From SAR116 cluster bacterium AG-447-A06 (GTDB lineage: Bacteria > Pseudomonadota > Alphaproteobacteria > Puniceispirillales > Puniceispirillaceae), in assembly GCA_003212345.1 (NCBI GenBank), contig QCPZ01000011.1, forward strand, positions 1 through 48,873: 48,873 bases of DNA. Direction: 5' to 3'. This document shows positions 35,539-44,633 of the stretch, piece after piece. Within the stretch, counting starts at the first letter, position 1. Each line of letters starts with the position of its first letter. Position numbers and translations under genes: made by a program. The notes beneath the pieces are model-generated. The model saw only the letters and a program-made list of their open reading frames with translations. It was not told the DNA's origin and made no database searches.

Positions 35539-35591
35539 ATCCTCAACGTTATGGCCCGAGGCGCAATCAGCAACTAGGAGGAGCAGCACTT

Positions 35592-35828
35592 ATGGCAATG
35601 GCAGCAAACGAAATCGAAGAGTTGATTAAAGCCGCCTTCCCCGATGCTATTATTACTATTGAAGATTTACGTGGTGACGGCGATCATTACGCTTGTAATG
35701 TTGTCTCAACCGCATTTACTGGCAAGAACCGCGTTCAGCAACACCAAATGGTTTATAAAGCACTCGGGGGACGCATGGGTGGAGAACTGCACGCCCTTGC
35801 CCTGCAAACATCGGCACCACAAAAATAG
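35592..35828 (+). CDS. BolA family protein
   Basis: A 78-residue BolA-family protein. The helix-turn-helix-like segment HYACNVVSTAFTGKNRVQQHQMVYKAL, split around residues 30-56, and the C-terminal ELHALALQT stretch with its conserved His identify it. It has a strong AGGAGGAG ribosome binding site about 8 bases upstream. BolA proteins form [2Fe-2S] complexes with monothiol glutaredoxins, and such a glutaredoxin gene follows 45 bases later, so the two probably act together in iron-sulfur delivery or iron sensing. Confidence 0.94.
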   Translation: MAMAANEIEELIKAAFPDAIITIEDLRGDGDHYACNVVSTAFTGKNRVQQHQMVYKALGGRMGGELHALALQTSAPQK

Positions 35829-35873
35829 ATACCAATTATAAAAGGGATAACTACTCAGTTTGAGGAGAAAATT

Positions 35874-36212
35874 ATGTTAGACGATGCAATTAAAGCCCGC
35901 CTTGATAACGAAATCAAAAGTGAACAGGTTGTGCTATTCATGAAGGGCACACCTGTTTTCCCGCAATGTGGGTTTTCCGCAGCCACTGTCGGCGTTCTCT
36001 CACATCTTGGCGTGAAGTTTCGGGGCATTAACGTTCTGGAGGACGATGAAATCCGTGAAGGGATAAAAGCTTATTCAGATTGGCCAACAATTCCACAGCT
36101 ATACGTAAAGGGAGAATTTGTTGGCGGCTGTGACATCATTCGTGAAATGTATGAAACCGGTGAGTTAACTGAGATGTTCCAGACACATGGCATTGATGCT
36201 CATCCAACCTAG
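35874..36212 (+). CDS. grxD: Monothiol glutaredoxin (Grx4 type)
   Basis: A 112-residue monothiol glutaredoxin. The motif QCGFS at about residues 33-37 carries the single active Cys, and the glutathione-binding parts KGTP, WPTIPQLYV and GGCDIIREMY are in place. Such proteins carry a glutathione-ligated [2Fe-2S] cluster. A GAGGAGA ribosome binding site precedes the ATG. The bolA neighbour supports a shared Fe-S role. The stop converges with the monooxygenase-like gene 59 bases away. Confidence 0.96.
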   Translation: MLDDAIKARLDNEIKSEQVVLFMKGTPVFPQCGFSAATVGVLSHLGVKFRGINVLEDDEIREGIKAYSDWPTIPQLYVKGEFVGGCDIIREMYETGELTEMFQTHGIDAHPT

Positions 36213-36271
36213 GCCAATAATAGAAACATAAATGGAACGAACAGCAACCGGAGACAAACCCTGTGCAATAG

Positions 36272-36646
36272 CTAGGCAACGGGGCCCGCGACAACTGCGT
36301 CACCAGACATAAAACCCCGATCTGTTAACACTTCTGCAATACGTATTCGGTACCATTGATAGAATTCCTGTCTGCCCATGCCCTGAACAGACAAGTGTTC
36401 GGCTTGCCGCCCCCAATCTTGGATAGCCTTGCGGTCGGTCCAGTAGGAAACCGTGATACCCATGCCATCATCACCACGAACTGACTCAAGGCCCAGAAAT
36501 CCCTGTTGCTTCTGAGCCAGGGTTATCATTCGGCCTGCCATAATTTCGTATACATCATCCCCACTTTGGCTACGTTGTGTCGTAAAAATGGCTGCGAAAT
36601 AGCGATCTGGCCATCTATTATCTACTTGGTTTTTTAAGTCATTCAT
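36272..36646 (-). CDS. Antibiotic biosynthesis monooxygenase (ABM) domain protein
   Basis: A 124-residue single-domain protein of the ABM/dimeric alpha-beta barrel superfamily, comparable to YdhR or HmoA-like proteins. The pattern FAAIFTTQRS, AQKQQGFLGLESVRGDDGMGITVSYW and WGRQAEHLSVQ is characteristic. Members range from monooxygenases to heme-degrading enzymes and many have no assigned reaction; the substrate here is unknown. ATG 36646 was chosen because GGAGGG lies about 9 bases upstream; an in-frame upstream start would add 12 residues. Confidence 0.88.
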   Translation of the reverse strand: MNDLKNQVDNRWPDRYFAAIFTTQRSQSGDDVYEIMAGRMITLAQKQQGFLGLESVRGDDGMGITVSYWTDRKAIQDWGRQAEHLSVQGMGRQEFYQWYRIRIAEVLTDRGFMSGDAVVAGPVA

Positions 36647-36795
36647 GGAAAAAGCCCTCCTCAGCCTCAAAGCTTCCTGCAACGCCCTAGAAACCGACTT
36701 TTTTACCTCTCTTTTTTTCTACCAGCCTATGTATAAAATCGGTTTAATAACGAAAAACGGTAAACAAAGCGAGTTAGAAAAAAGTGCCTGAACAT

Positions 36796-36825
36796 AAAAA
36801 GGCGGTACATTTGTACCGCCTTTTT
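36796..36825 (-). terminator. Rho-independent terminator after rpsD
   Basis: A perfect 9-bp stem GGCGGTACA (36801-36809) / TGTACCGCC (36812-36820), flanked by five A on one side and five T on the other. The symmetrical flanks make it usable from both strands; for rpsD on the minus strand it lies about 47 bases after the stop codon. This is the clearest intrinsic terminator in the window. Confidence 0.92.
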
Positions 36826-36871
36826 CATAAACTTTGCCGTTGTGCTAGCAAAAAAATTCGGAGCTACACAC

Positions 36872-37498
36872 CTAACGTGAATAATACTCAACCACCAAGT
36901 TTGGTTCCATTTGAACCGGATATGGCACCTCGTCAAGACTCGGCACCCTAACAAATGTTGCAGTGAATTTATTGTGATCAGCATCGACATACTCTGGCAC
37001 ATCGCGTTCAACCGATGCGATGGCATCAAGAACAGCTGGAATGTTCCTTGCTTTTTCTTTTAAGCTGACAACATCACCCGGCTTTAACATTACAGATGCT
37101 ATATTACAGCGTCTACCATTTAGCATGACATGACCATGGTTGATAGTCTGGCGTGATGCAAACACGGTTGGAACTAACTTGGCACGATACAAAACTGCAT
37201 CTAGACGACATTCAAGAATACCGATCAGGTTCTGACCCGTGTCACCGCGACGCCGAACTGCTTCAGCATAATATTTCTTAAATTGCTTTTCACCAATATT
37301 CCCGTAATAGCCTTTCAGCTTTTGCTTTGCCATCAGCTGTACACCAAAATCAGTCGGCTTTTTGCGCCTCTGGCCATGTTGGCCCGGGCCATATTCACGA
37401 GCATTTACAGGAGATTTTGGACGACCCCAGAGGTTGACACCTAAACGGCGGTCAATCTTATGTTTCGCGGAATGCCGCTTATGATCGGACTTTGCCAT
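36872..37498 (-). CDS. rpsD: 30S ribosomal protein S4
   Basis: A 208-residue S4, a primary 16S rRNA-binding protein that nucleates assembly of the 30S body. The N-terminal part has [13 protein letters not shown] and the [14 protein letters not shown] block, then the S4 RNA-binding domain [14 protein letters not shown] and [15 protein letters not shown], and it ends NLVVEYYSR as usual. ATG 37498 is preceded by AAGGGAGCC, so the upstream in-frame 48 codons are not used. It stands alone, outside an alpha operon, which is usual in Alphaproteobacteria, and ends at a strong terminator. Confidence 0.98.
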   Translation of the reverse strand: MAKSDHKRHSAKHKIDRRLGVNLWGRPKSPVNAREYGPGQHGQRRKKPTDFGVQLMAKQKLKGYYGNIGEKQFKKYYAEAVRRRGDTGQNLIGILECRLDAVLYRAKLVPTVFASRQTINHGHVMLNGRRCNIASVMLKPGDVVSLKEKARNIPAVLDAIASVERDVPEYVDADHNKFTATFVRVPSLDEVPYPVQMEPNLVVEYYSR

Positions 37499-37669
37499 TG
37501 ATTGGCTCCCTTGTTCATTTGTTGTCCCGGTAGGGCCGCAAAACAGGCTTTGCTGTTTTATTGACCGGCATCGCACCCCGCTGGTGCAATCCACGTTCCC
37601 AAGAATTGGCGGGAAATTAAGGGGATTCAGGTCAATTGTCAAATAATTTAAACTGATAGAAAACCGCGG

Positions 37670-38464
37670 TTATTTTCGTTGACGTTTTAGGGCCTGAATA
37701 ATGCCGTGAAGTGTTCTGATTTCCTGCACAGAAGGCATCGCCCGCGAAAACAATGCTCGTATATTCCGCTTCACTGAAGCTACCATATCAGGCGCGGTGA
37801 AGAAATCACTATCATCAAGTGCGGTTTCGAGCCGCTGAAAGAAGAAGTCTCGCTCCTGAATTGAAGCAGGCTGCCCATCTGGCATATTCGGTTGCGGAGC
37901 TGGAAGCACTGGCTCTGTTGTATCCCCCAAATGAGTTGCCATACGCCATTCCCACGCCATCAAGAACACCGCCTGTGCCAAATTTAGAGACGGGTAGGCA
38001 GGATTCAACGGCGCTGTCACGAGAATATCAGCGAGCACCACCTCATCATTGTTAAGTCCTGATGCTTCTGGTCCAAACAGCAATGCTGTTCGAGGACTTG
38101 TTTCTGCGCCCGTATTAATTGCTGACATGTCTCTAGCATGCGCCAATAGCAGGGTCGCAGCAACTCGGGGATCAGCATTTTTTATCGGAAGATCACGCCG
38201 CCTCGCACTGGCCGCTATCATAAATGATACGTCATGTGTGGCGGCGGCCAGACTTTTAAAAACTACTGCATTTTCAAGAATTTTCCTACCACCAGCCGCC
38301 ATTGGCACTGCCAACGGATTCGGCCAGCCATCACGTGGACTCACGAGCCGGAGATCAGCAAGCCCGCAATTCATCATGGCCCGCGCTGCGGCCCCAATAT
38401 TTTCGCCCATTTGCGGGCGCGCCAGAATGACAATGGGGGCAGCCGGCAGAGTCACCATAGTCAT
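37670..38464 (-). CDS. trmJ: tRNA (cytidine/uridine-2'-O-)-methyltransferase TrmJ
   Basis: A 264-residue SPOUT-class RNA methyltransferase, most like TrmJ, which methylates the ribose at tRNA position 32. The N-terminal ILARPQMGENIGAAARAMMNCG, the central ALLFGPEASGLNNDE, and LNLAQAVFLMAWEW form the knotted SAM site. The C-terminal ~80 residues form the extension typical of TrmJ. Its ATG overlaps the cimA stop (TAATG arrangement), so the two are co-translated from one mRNA. Related TrmL-type enzymes are shorter and less likely. Confidence 0.9.
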   Translation of the reverse strand: MTMVTLPAAPIVILARPQMGENIGAAARAMMNCGLADLRLVSPRDGWPNPLAVPMAAGGRKILENAVVFKSLAAATHDVSFMIAASARRRDLPIKNADPRVAATLLLAHARDMSAINTGAETSPRTALLFGPEASGLNNDEVVLADILVTAPLNPAYPSLNLAQAVFLMAWEWRMATHLGDTTEPVLPAPQPNMPDGQPASIQERDFFFQRLETALDDSDFFTAPDMVASVKRNIRALFSRAMPSVQEIRTLHGIIQALKRQRK

Positions 38465-40080
38465 TATGCCTGATTTGGCTTTGGACCAGCAACCTTGTCA
38501 TGCTGCAATTTCCAGATCATGCCATCACCGAGCGCGGCAACTGATGCGTCAATAATATTAGTCGAAAGGCCAACAGTACGCCAAACAGTGCCGTCTGGAA
38601 CACAAAATTCGATCATCACTCGTGTTATTGCACCGGTGCCAGAGCCTTCGGCGGCATCCAAAATGCGGACTTTATAATCTACTAATTCAACGTCAGCCAA
38701 AGATGGATAGGCCGCAACAAGGGCCTTTCGCATTGCCGTATCCACAGCGTTCACTGGACCATTACCAACAGCAGCTTCGTGAAAACTCTCGCTACCAACA
38801 AAAATTGTTGTTGTGGCCTCGGACTCAACAACCAATTCGCCACGCGCATTGAAACGACGTTCATCCATCACACGAAACCGGCCAATTCGGAAATATTCAG
38901 GCACCTCACCCAGCATTTGGCGAGCCAAAAGCTCAAAACTTGCTTCCGCTGAGTCAAAAGACCATCCCTCAAATTCCTTTTCCTTAACCACACTAATCAA
39001 CGTCTCAAGCCGCTCATCCTTGGGGTCAATCTCGATGTTGAATTGGGCAAACCGCGCCAACATATTAGACCGGCCAGCCTGATCAGACACGAGATAGTGC
39101 CGTTCATTGCCTACCTTTTCAGGAGGCACATGCTCGTAGGTGCGCGGGTCCTTTTGAGCGGCTGATGCGTGCAATCCACCCTTATGGGCAAAGGCAGCCG
39201 CTCCAACGTAAGGGGCATGAGCATCGGATGGCCGGTTCAAACGATCGTCAAGGAAGCGCGACAGCCCCATCAATTTAGGCAAATTAGCTTCTGAAACACT
39301 TGTTTCATAATCAGTTTTAAGAACCAGTGTTGGGATCAAGGAAATGAGATTGGCATTTCCGCACCTCTCGCCAAGGCCATTGATCGTGCCTTGAACTTGA
39401 CGTGCGCCAGCAGCAACTGCAGCAAGCGAGTTAGCAATTGCAACACCGGCATCGTTATGGCAATGAATTCCAAGCCGTACATCTGGCATTTGTTTATGCA
39501 CATGGCTCACAATCTTATAAACCTCATCTGGTAATGTGCCGCCATTAGTATCGCACAACACCACCCAGTTTGCCCCACCTTCTGTAGCAGCTCGGACACA
39601 GTCAAGGGCGAAAGTTGAGTTATTTTTATAACCATCAAAGAAATGTTCACAATCAAACATCGGCTCGCGGCCACGCTCTTTTGCAGCGATCAATGACTGG
39701 CGGATCATCTCAAGATTTTCATCAAGAGACGTATTAAGCGCTGTTTTTACGTGAAAATCCCATGTTTTTCCCACCAGACATGTAGCATCAACGTCAGCAT
39801 CAATGACTGCATTCAGTCCCGGATCATTTGCCGCACTGCGCCCACCACGCCTTGTCATGCCGAAGGAAACCAGCCTGGCATTTTTTAATTGTGGTGGCTT
39901 TCCAAAAAACGCATCATCAGTGGGGTTCGCACCAGGCCAGCCAGCTTCAATATAATCAATGCCAATATCATCAAGCGCATGAGCAATCGCAATTTTATCA
40001 GCGCGCGAGAAGTCAACGCCGCGCGTTTGTCCGCCATCGCGTAACGTAGTATCAAAAAGCCATATTTTATCTCTACTCAT
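38464..40080 (-). CDS. cimA: Citramalate synthase
   Basis: A 538-residue enzyme of the LeuA/HMGL superfamily that condenses pyruvate with acetyl-CoA to (R)-citramalate, an entry to isoleucine. The start WLFDTTLRDGGQTRGVDFS, the metal-binding HCHNDAGVAIANSL and the GLGERCGNANL motif are seen, followed by a C-terminal regulatory domain from about residue 390. The length and the TRGVDFS variant mark the CimA branch rather than 2-isopropylmalate synthase. ATG 40080 has a GGGAGG about 8 bases upstream. The gap to cysS contains a 6-bp CGTCTC/GAGACG stem at 40138-40154 without a T-run. Confidence 0.93.
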   Translation of the reverse strand: MSRDKIWLFDTTLRDGGQTRGVDFSRADKIAIAHALDDIGIDYIEAGWPGANPTDDAFFGKPPQLKNARLVSFGMTRRGGRSAANDPGLNAVIDADVDATCLVGKTWDFHVKTALNTSLDENLEMIRQSLIAAKERGREPMFDCEHFFDGYKNNSTFALDCVRAATEGGANWVVLCDTNGGTLPDEVYKIVSHVHKQMPDVRLGIHCHNDAGVAIANSLAAVAAGARQVQGTINGLGERCGNANLISLIPTLVLKTDYETSVSEANLPKLMGLSRFLDDRLNRPSDAHAPYVGAAAFAHKGGLHASAAQKDPRTYEHVPPEKVGNERHYLVSDQAGRSNMLARFAQFNIEIDPKDERLETLISVVKEKEFEGWSFDSAEASFELLARQMLGEVPEYFRIGRFRVMDERRFNARGELVVESEATTTIFVGSESFHEAAVGNGPVNAVDTAMRKALVAAYPSLADVELVDYKVRILDAAEGSGTGAITRVMIEFCVPDGTVWRTVGLSTNIIDASVAALGDGMIWKLQHDKVAGPKPNQA

Positions 40081-40179
40081 TGGTAACCTCCCGCTTCGTC
40101 CTTGCTTGGCCACCAGAGGTCAGCAGGGCACATCATGCGTCTCTTGCTGAGACGGTCTAACAAAATTGTGCGGTCATTA

Positions 40180-41541
40180 CTAGCGTCGCCGCCAAGTTGT
40201 GCCATCAATGCTATCTTCAAGAATGATACCAGCTTCGGTCAACTGATCACGAATTTCATCAGCCTTAGCAAAATCATGGTCTGCGCGCGCCTGTTTACGG
40301 GCCATAACCAGCACATCAATGGCGGTGTCGTCTATTTTATCTTTAGTGACTGTTTCGTCCGCTTTAGCCCATTCAGTTGCGGTTTTCTGTAACAGACCAA
40401 GAACGGCAGCGCTGGATTTCAACGCCTCACAAGCCCCCGCTTCTCCCTTGTTTGCCAACCTTGCAAGCTCATGCAAACGGGCAAATGCCGCCGGCGTGTT
40501 CAAATCATCTAGCAAGCAGGCGGCAAACTCTTCATCAACCCTATTGGGCATAGCATTAGTCTCGCCGACAGCCCGATACATGCGATCCAACCCATTGCGC
40601 GCATCGCGCATGGTGCTGTTCGACAAATCTAACGGTGCCCGATAGTGTGCAGACAGGAGGGCAGCCCGGAGAGTTTCTCCACGATATTTATCAGCTGCAT
40701 CCGTTACCGAAATAATATTGCCACGTGATTTTGACATTTTTTCATCATCCATTGTAACAAAGCCATTATGGAGCCAATAATGTGCCATGTGCTTGCTGTC
40801 ATGAGCACAACAGCTCTGCGCAATCTCGTTTTCATGATGTGGAAAAATCAGATCAAGGCCACCCGCATGAATATCAAAAACTTCGCCAAGATAAGCTTTC
40901 GCCATTGCCGAGCATTCGATATGCCAGCCCGGGCGTCCCCAACCCCATGGGCTATTCCATCCGGGTTGGTCCTCGTTGCTTGGCTTCCATAAAATGAAGT
41001 CAGCAGCTTCACGCTTGTAGGGCGCAACTTCAACACGGGCTCCGGCAATCATTTCATCCATCGGCCGTTTCGATAACGCGCCGTATGCGTCCATAGTTGA
41101 AACCTGAAACAGCACATGACCATCAGCTTCATAAGCGTGGCCTTTTTCGATCAACGTTGTGATCATTGCCTGCATTTCATCGATATGATGCGTTGCACGG
41201 GGCTCAATATCCGGATCAAACGACCCCAACCGCGCTGTATCCTGATGAAATATCTTAATGGTTTCTGCACATAAATCATTAATCGAGATACCGCGTTCCG
41301 CGGCCCGAATATTAATTTTATCATCAACATCGGTAATATTGCGAACATAAGTGACCTTGGCATGACGAAGGCGCAACAAACGAACCAACACATCAAACAC
41401 CACAATGGGACGCGCATTACCAACATGGATGCGGCCGTAAACTGTGGGTCCACAAGCATAGATCCGCACATGAGCTGGATCAATCGGGATGAAATTTTCT
41501 TTTTTACCGGTTAGGGTATTGTATAATTGAAGCACATTCAT
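40180..41541 (-). CDS. cysS: Cysteinyl-tRNA synthetase
   Basis: A 453-residue class I synthetase. Signature 1 is the HVGNA form of HIGH at residues 39-43, the KMSKS loop is at 268-272, and zinc ligands include Cys30 in YACGPTVYG and Cys210 in GWHIECSAMA, with HAGGLDLIFPHHENE completing the site. Length is normal. The ATG overlaps the gltX stop as ATGA, so the two synthetases are translated together. The C-terminal anticodon-binding domain is complete. Confidence 0.98.
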   Translation of the reverse strand: MNVLQLYNTLTGKKENFIPIDPAHVRIYACGPTVYGRIHVGNARPIVVFDVLVRLLRLRHAKVTYVRNITDVDDKINIRAAERGISINDLCAETIKIFHQDTARLGSFDPDIEPRATHHIDEMQAMITTLIEKGHAYEADGHVLFQVSTMDAYGALSKRPMDEMIAGARVEVAPYKREAADFILWKPSNEDQPGWNSPWGWGRPGWHIECSAMAKAYLGEVFDIHAGGLDLIFPHHENEIAQSCCAHDSKHMAHYWLHNGFVTMDDEKMSKSRGNIISVTDAADKYRGETLRAALLSAHYRAPLDLSNSTMRDARNGLDRMYRAVGETNAMPNRVDEEFAACLLDDLNTPAAFARLHELARLANKGEAGACEALKSSAAVLGLLQKTATEWAKADETVTKDKIDDTAIDVLVMARKQARADHDFAKADEIRDQLTEAGIILEDSIDGTTWRRR

Positions 41542-42878
41542 GCGGGGACCCCATTGAGGCGCGCAAGAATTCGGTCGCGGCCCATAATCGCAAGCAGTGA
41601 TGCCAGTTCGGGGCCAGAATCACGGCCAGTGAGCGCAAGCCTAAGTGGCATAAATAACCCTTTACCCTTTTTCCCTGTTTCGGTGGCAATTGCAGTTGTC
41701 CACATTTTCCAGATAGAGGCATCGACCGGGCCTGCCGGCAATAAGACTGCGGCGGCTTTCGTAACCTCTTTCGAGTCAATGATCGGTACAATTTCACAGG
41801 TGCATATGTCCCACCATATTTTCGCCTCGCTAACAAAAGTGATATTACCCCGCACCGTTTCCCAGAAAAGCGCTCCTCCACCAACACCTGAGGCCGCCAG
41901 CCGGTCTTTTACGATATCAAAAGGCATATCCTGAATGATTTGGCCATTAACCTTTTCCAGCTCAACAATATCAAATTTTGCTGTGGCGCGGCCAAAGCGG
42001 CTGATGTTAAAACCATCGATAATACTGGTGATATCAGCCTGTGCTTCCACCGGATCAGCGGTGCCGATGCGTGATAGGAGGCTGGCAATCGCAACGGGCT
42101 CAATGCCCTTTGTGCGTAACTCACCAATCGACAGGCTACCAAGACGCTTCGATAAACCCTCTCCATCTGCCCCAGCCAGCAATGCCATATGGCCCATCGT
42201 TGGAGCCTTTGCGCCTAAAGCTTCAAAAAGCTGGATTTGAGCAGCCGAGTTTGTAACATGATCTTCGCCCCGAAGGATATGGGTAATGCCGTGATCAACA
42301 TCATCAACCACAGACGCCATCGTATAAATAACTCTGCCATCTTCACGCATCAAAACTGGATCGGATAAGCTACTCATTTGATAGCTGATAACACCACGCA
42401 CCAAATCGTGCCATTTTACTTCGGTATCATTTAGCAAAAATCGCCAATGAGGGCGACGTCCATCTGTTTCGAATTTTTCTTTTTCTGACATGCTTAGCTC
42501 TAGCCCAGCACGATCATAAACCGGCGGACGACCCGACGAGAGTTGGGCCTTGCGCTTTAGCGATAATTCCTCTTGGGTTTCATAGCAAGCATAGGCGCGT
42601 CCAGACTCAACCAGCTTAGCAAGTGCTTCATCATATCGCGCAAGTCGCGATGATTGCCTATCTTCGCAATCCCAGTCCATGCCCATCCATTCTAGGTCAT
42701 CCCGAATAGCAGCCTCAAACGCAAGGGTTGATCGTTCCTTGTCAGTATCGTCAATCCGAAGCATAAACTGGCCACCCATTTTACGCGCAAACAGGTAATT
42801 CACTAAAGCGGTCCGTAAATTGCCAACATGCAGCATGCCCGTTGGGCTGGGGGCAAACCGGACTTTGATTGCAGTCAT
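41538..42878 (-). CDS. gltX: Glutamyl-tRNA synthetase
   Basis: A 446-residue class I synthetase. FAPSPTGMLHVGNLRTAL holds the HIGH-type motif (HVGN, 17-20); the KMSKS-type loop is GLSKR at 241-245; RIDDTDKERS and LRGEDHVTN are conserved. The C-terminal anticodon-binding part is present, so it is not the truncated GluQ paralogue. Alphaproteobacteria often carry two gltX copies and this window cannot say which one it is. It overlaps cysS by four bases. Confidence 0.96.
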   Translation of the reverse strand: MTAIKVRFAPSPTGMLHVGNLRTALVNYLFARKMGGQFMLRIDDTDKERSTLAFEAAIRDDLEWMGMDWDCEDRQSSRLARYDEALAKLVESGRAYACYETQEELSLKRKAQLSSGRPPVYDRAGLELSMSEKEKFETDGRRPHWRFLLNDTEVKWHDLVRGVISYQMSSLSDPVLMREDGRVIYTMASVVDDVDHGITHILRGEDHVTNSAAQIQLFEALGAKAPTMGHMALLAGADGEGLSKRLGSLSIGELRTKGIEPVAIASLLSRIGTADPVEAQADITSIIDGFNISRFGRATAKFDIVELEKVNGQIIQDMPFDIVKDRLAASGVGGGALFWETVRGNITFVSEAKIWWDICTCEIVPIIDSKEVTKAAAVLLPAGPVDASIWKMWTTAIATETGKKGKGLFMPLRLALTGRDSGPELASLLAIMGRDRILARLNGVPA

Positions 42879-42956
42879 TTATCGACTCCTCTGGGCGCAC
42901 AGGCCAAAACTTATTTCCATAAACCACTAGTTAAACCCGCTAGGCATACATACTGT

Positions 42957-44618
42957 TCAGGGTTTTATCGGGTTAAACCCAGAGGTCAAGGGAAGACGCC
43001 TATCACGACCAAAGGCGACGGGTGTCATTTTTGGGCCAGGTGCTGCTTGAAAACGTTTATACTCAGCGCGAAATAATAATCGGCTTGCCTGTGTCACCTC
43101 AGCCCTGTCAAAACCTCGCGCAACGATGCTCTCAATATCCGCCATTTCTTCACATAACGCCGCCATGATGGCATCCAACCGCTCATATGGCGGCAGGGAG
43201 TCCGTATCTTTTTGATCAGGACGCAATTCAGCAGAGGGAGGCTTATCGATAATATCCTGAGGGATAACAACACCTTCAGGGCCAGCAGCCCCGCGCGGCA
43301 AATTCTGGTTGCGCCATTCACACAGCCGGAATACATCCACTTTCCAAATATCTTTTAATGGTGCATAGCCACCACACATATCGCCGTAAAGCGTTGAGTA
43401 ACCTGCCGCGTATTCAGATTTATTGCCAGTTGCAAGTACCATTGGGCCATGCTTATTCGAAATACCCATTAGAATAAGGCCTCGAAGGCGGGACTGGATA
43501 TTTTCCTCGGCAACACCTGGGTTTGTTCCTGCAAACTGATCACCAAGCATTTCATCAAGGGCTGTCATCGCCGGTGTGATAGGTACAGTATCCAGGCGAA
43601 TACCGAGTAAAGATGCCAACTGTTTTGCGTCATCAAGGCTTTTCTGACTGGTATAAGCAGAAGGCATCATCACCGCATGAACAGAATCAGCCCCCAGTGC
43701 GTCAACAGCGATTGCCGCAACAAGCGCAGAGTCAATGCCGCCTGACAATCCAAGAACAACACCAGGAAACCCGTTTTTTTGAACATAATCACGCAAGCCC
43801 AAACAAAGGCCCCGATAAAGTGCGGTCAAATCGCTATCAGGCGGCGATAGCTGCCCTGTTAAAGTGAGAACCCCCTGAGACTTTTGCGCGGTTACAACCA
43901 GGACTGACTCTGAAAAACTGGGAGAATAGCATGCCAACTTGCCACCCGTATTTATGGCAAATGAACCACCATCATAAACTAGCTCGTCTTGACCGCCAAT
44001 CATATTGACATAAATAACGGGTAAACCTGTCTCGACACCTCGCGCAATTACGTTCTGCATCCTTCTCTCTGGCTTGGCGCTATCAAAAGGTGACGCATTC
44101 ATCGCGATAATCAAATCTGCACCGGACTCTTCTAAACATTCGGCAACATCGGGTTCCCAAATATCTTCGCAAATCGGAAAGCCAATTTTCAATCCACGAA
44201 GCATAATTGGTCCGGGCATCTGACCTGGGGTAAAATTGCGTTTATCGTCAAACACCCCATAATTTGGTAAATTGACCTTGTCAAAGCGAGCGACCCGTTT
44301 GCCATCATCGAGAACGAAGACCGAATTATAAATACTGCCGCTATCTTTAGTTGGTGCGCCAACCGCAATTGCTGGCCCACCATCGGTGGTTAATGCGGCC
44401 AATTGATCAATGCCGGCAGCAATATCATTCATAAAATCATCGCGTAGCACCAGGTCATCGCAAGGATAGCCTGAAAGATACATTTCCGGCGTAACAATAA
44501 TTTCAGCACCATTGGCCGCAGCCTTGGCCCTTGCTCCGGTGAGGCGACTGATATTACCTTCGATATTGCCCAAATGCGCATTCAGTTGCGCAAGAGCGAT
44601 AGGAACAGGATTTGTCAT
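42957..44618 (-). CDS. nadE: Glutamine-dependent NAD+ synthetase
   Basis: A 553-residue two-domain enzyme that amidates nicotinate adenine dinucleotide to NAD+. The N-terminal nitrilase-type glutaminase domain has the triad Glu45 (VTPEMYLSG), Lys114 (DKVNLPN) and Cys150 (GFPICEDIW). The C-terminal synthetase domain has the PP-loop SGGIDSA at 292-298. Both parts look active. It lies 15 bases after pncB, placing two steps of NAD recycling side by side. Confidence 0.97.
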   Translation of the reverse strand: MTNPVPIALAQLNAHLGNIEGNISRLTGARAKAAANGAEIIVTPEMYLSGYPCDDLVLRDDFMNDIAAGIDQLAALTTDGGPAIAVGAPTKDSGSIYNSVFVLDDGKRVARFDKVNLPNYGVFDDKRNFTPGQMPGPIMLRGLKIGFPICEDIWEPDVAECLEESGADLIIAMNASPFDSAKPERRMQNVIARGVETGLPVIYVNMIGGQDELVYDGGSFAINTGGKLACYSPSFSESVLVVTAQKSQGVLTLTGQLSPPDSDLTALYRGLCLGLRDYVQKNGFPGVVLGLSGGIDSALVAAIAVDALGADSVHAVMMPSAYTSQKSLDDAKQLASLLGIRLDTVPITPAMTALDEMLGDQFAGTNPGVAEENIQSRLRGLILMGISNKHGPMVLATGNKSEYAAGYSTLYGDMCGGYAPLKDIWKVDVFRLCEWRNQNLPRGAAGPEGVVIPQDIIDKPPSAELRPDQKDTDSLPPYERLDAIMAALCEEMADIESIVARGFDRAEVTQASRLLFRAEYKRFQAAPGPKMTPVAFGRDRRLPLTSGFNPIKP

Positions 44619-44633
44619 TGAATAGATAACCCT

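Noticed and set aside
40138-40154. CGTCTC/GAGACG stem as a terminator after cysS
   Set aside because: Only 6 bp and not followed by a T-run on the minus strand.
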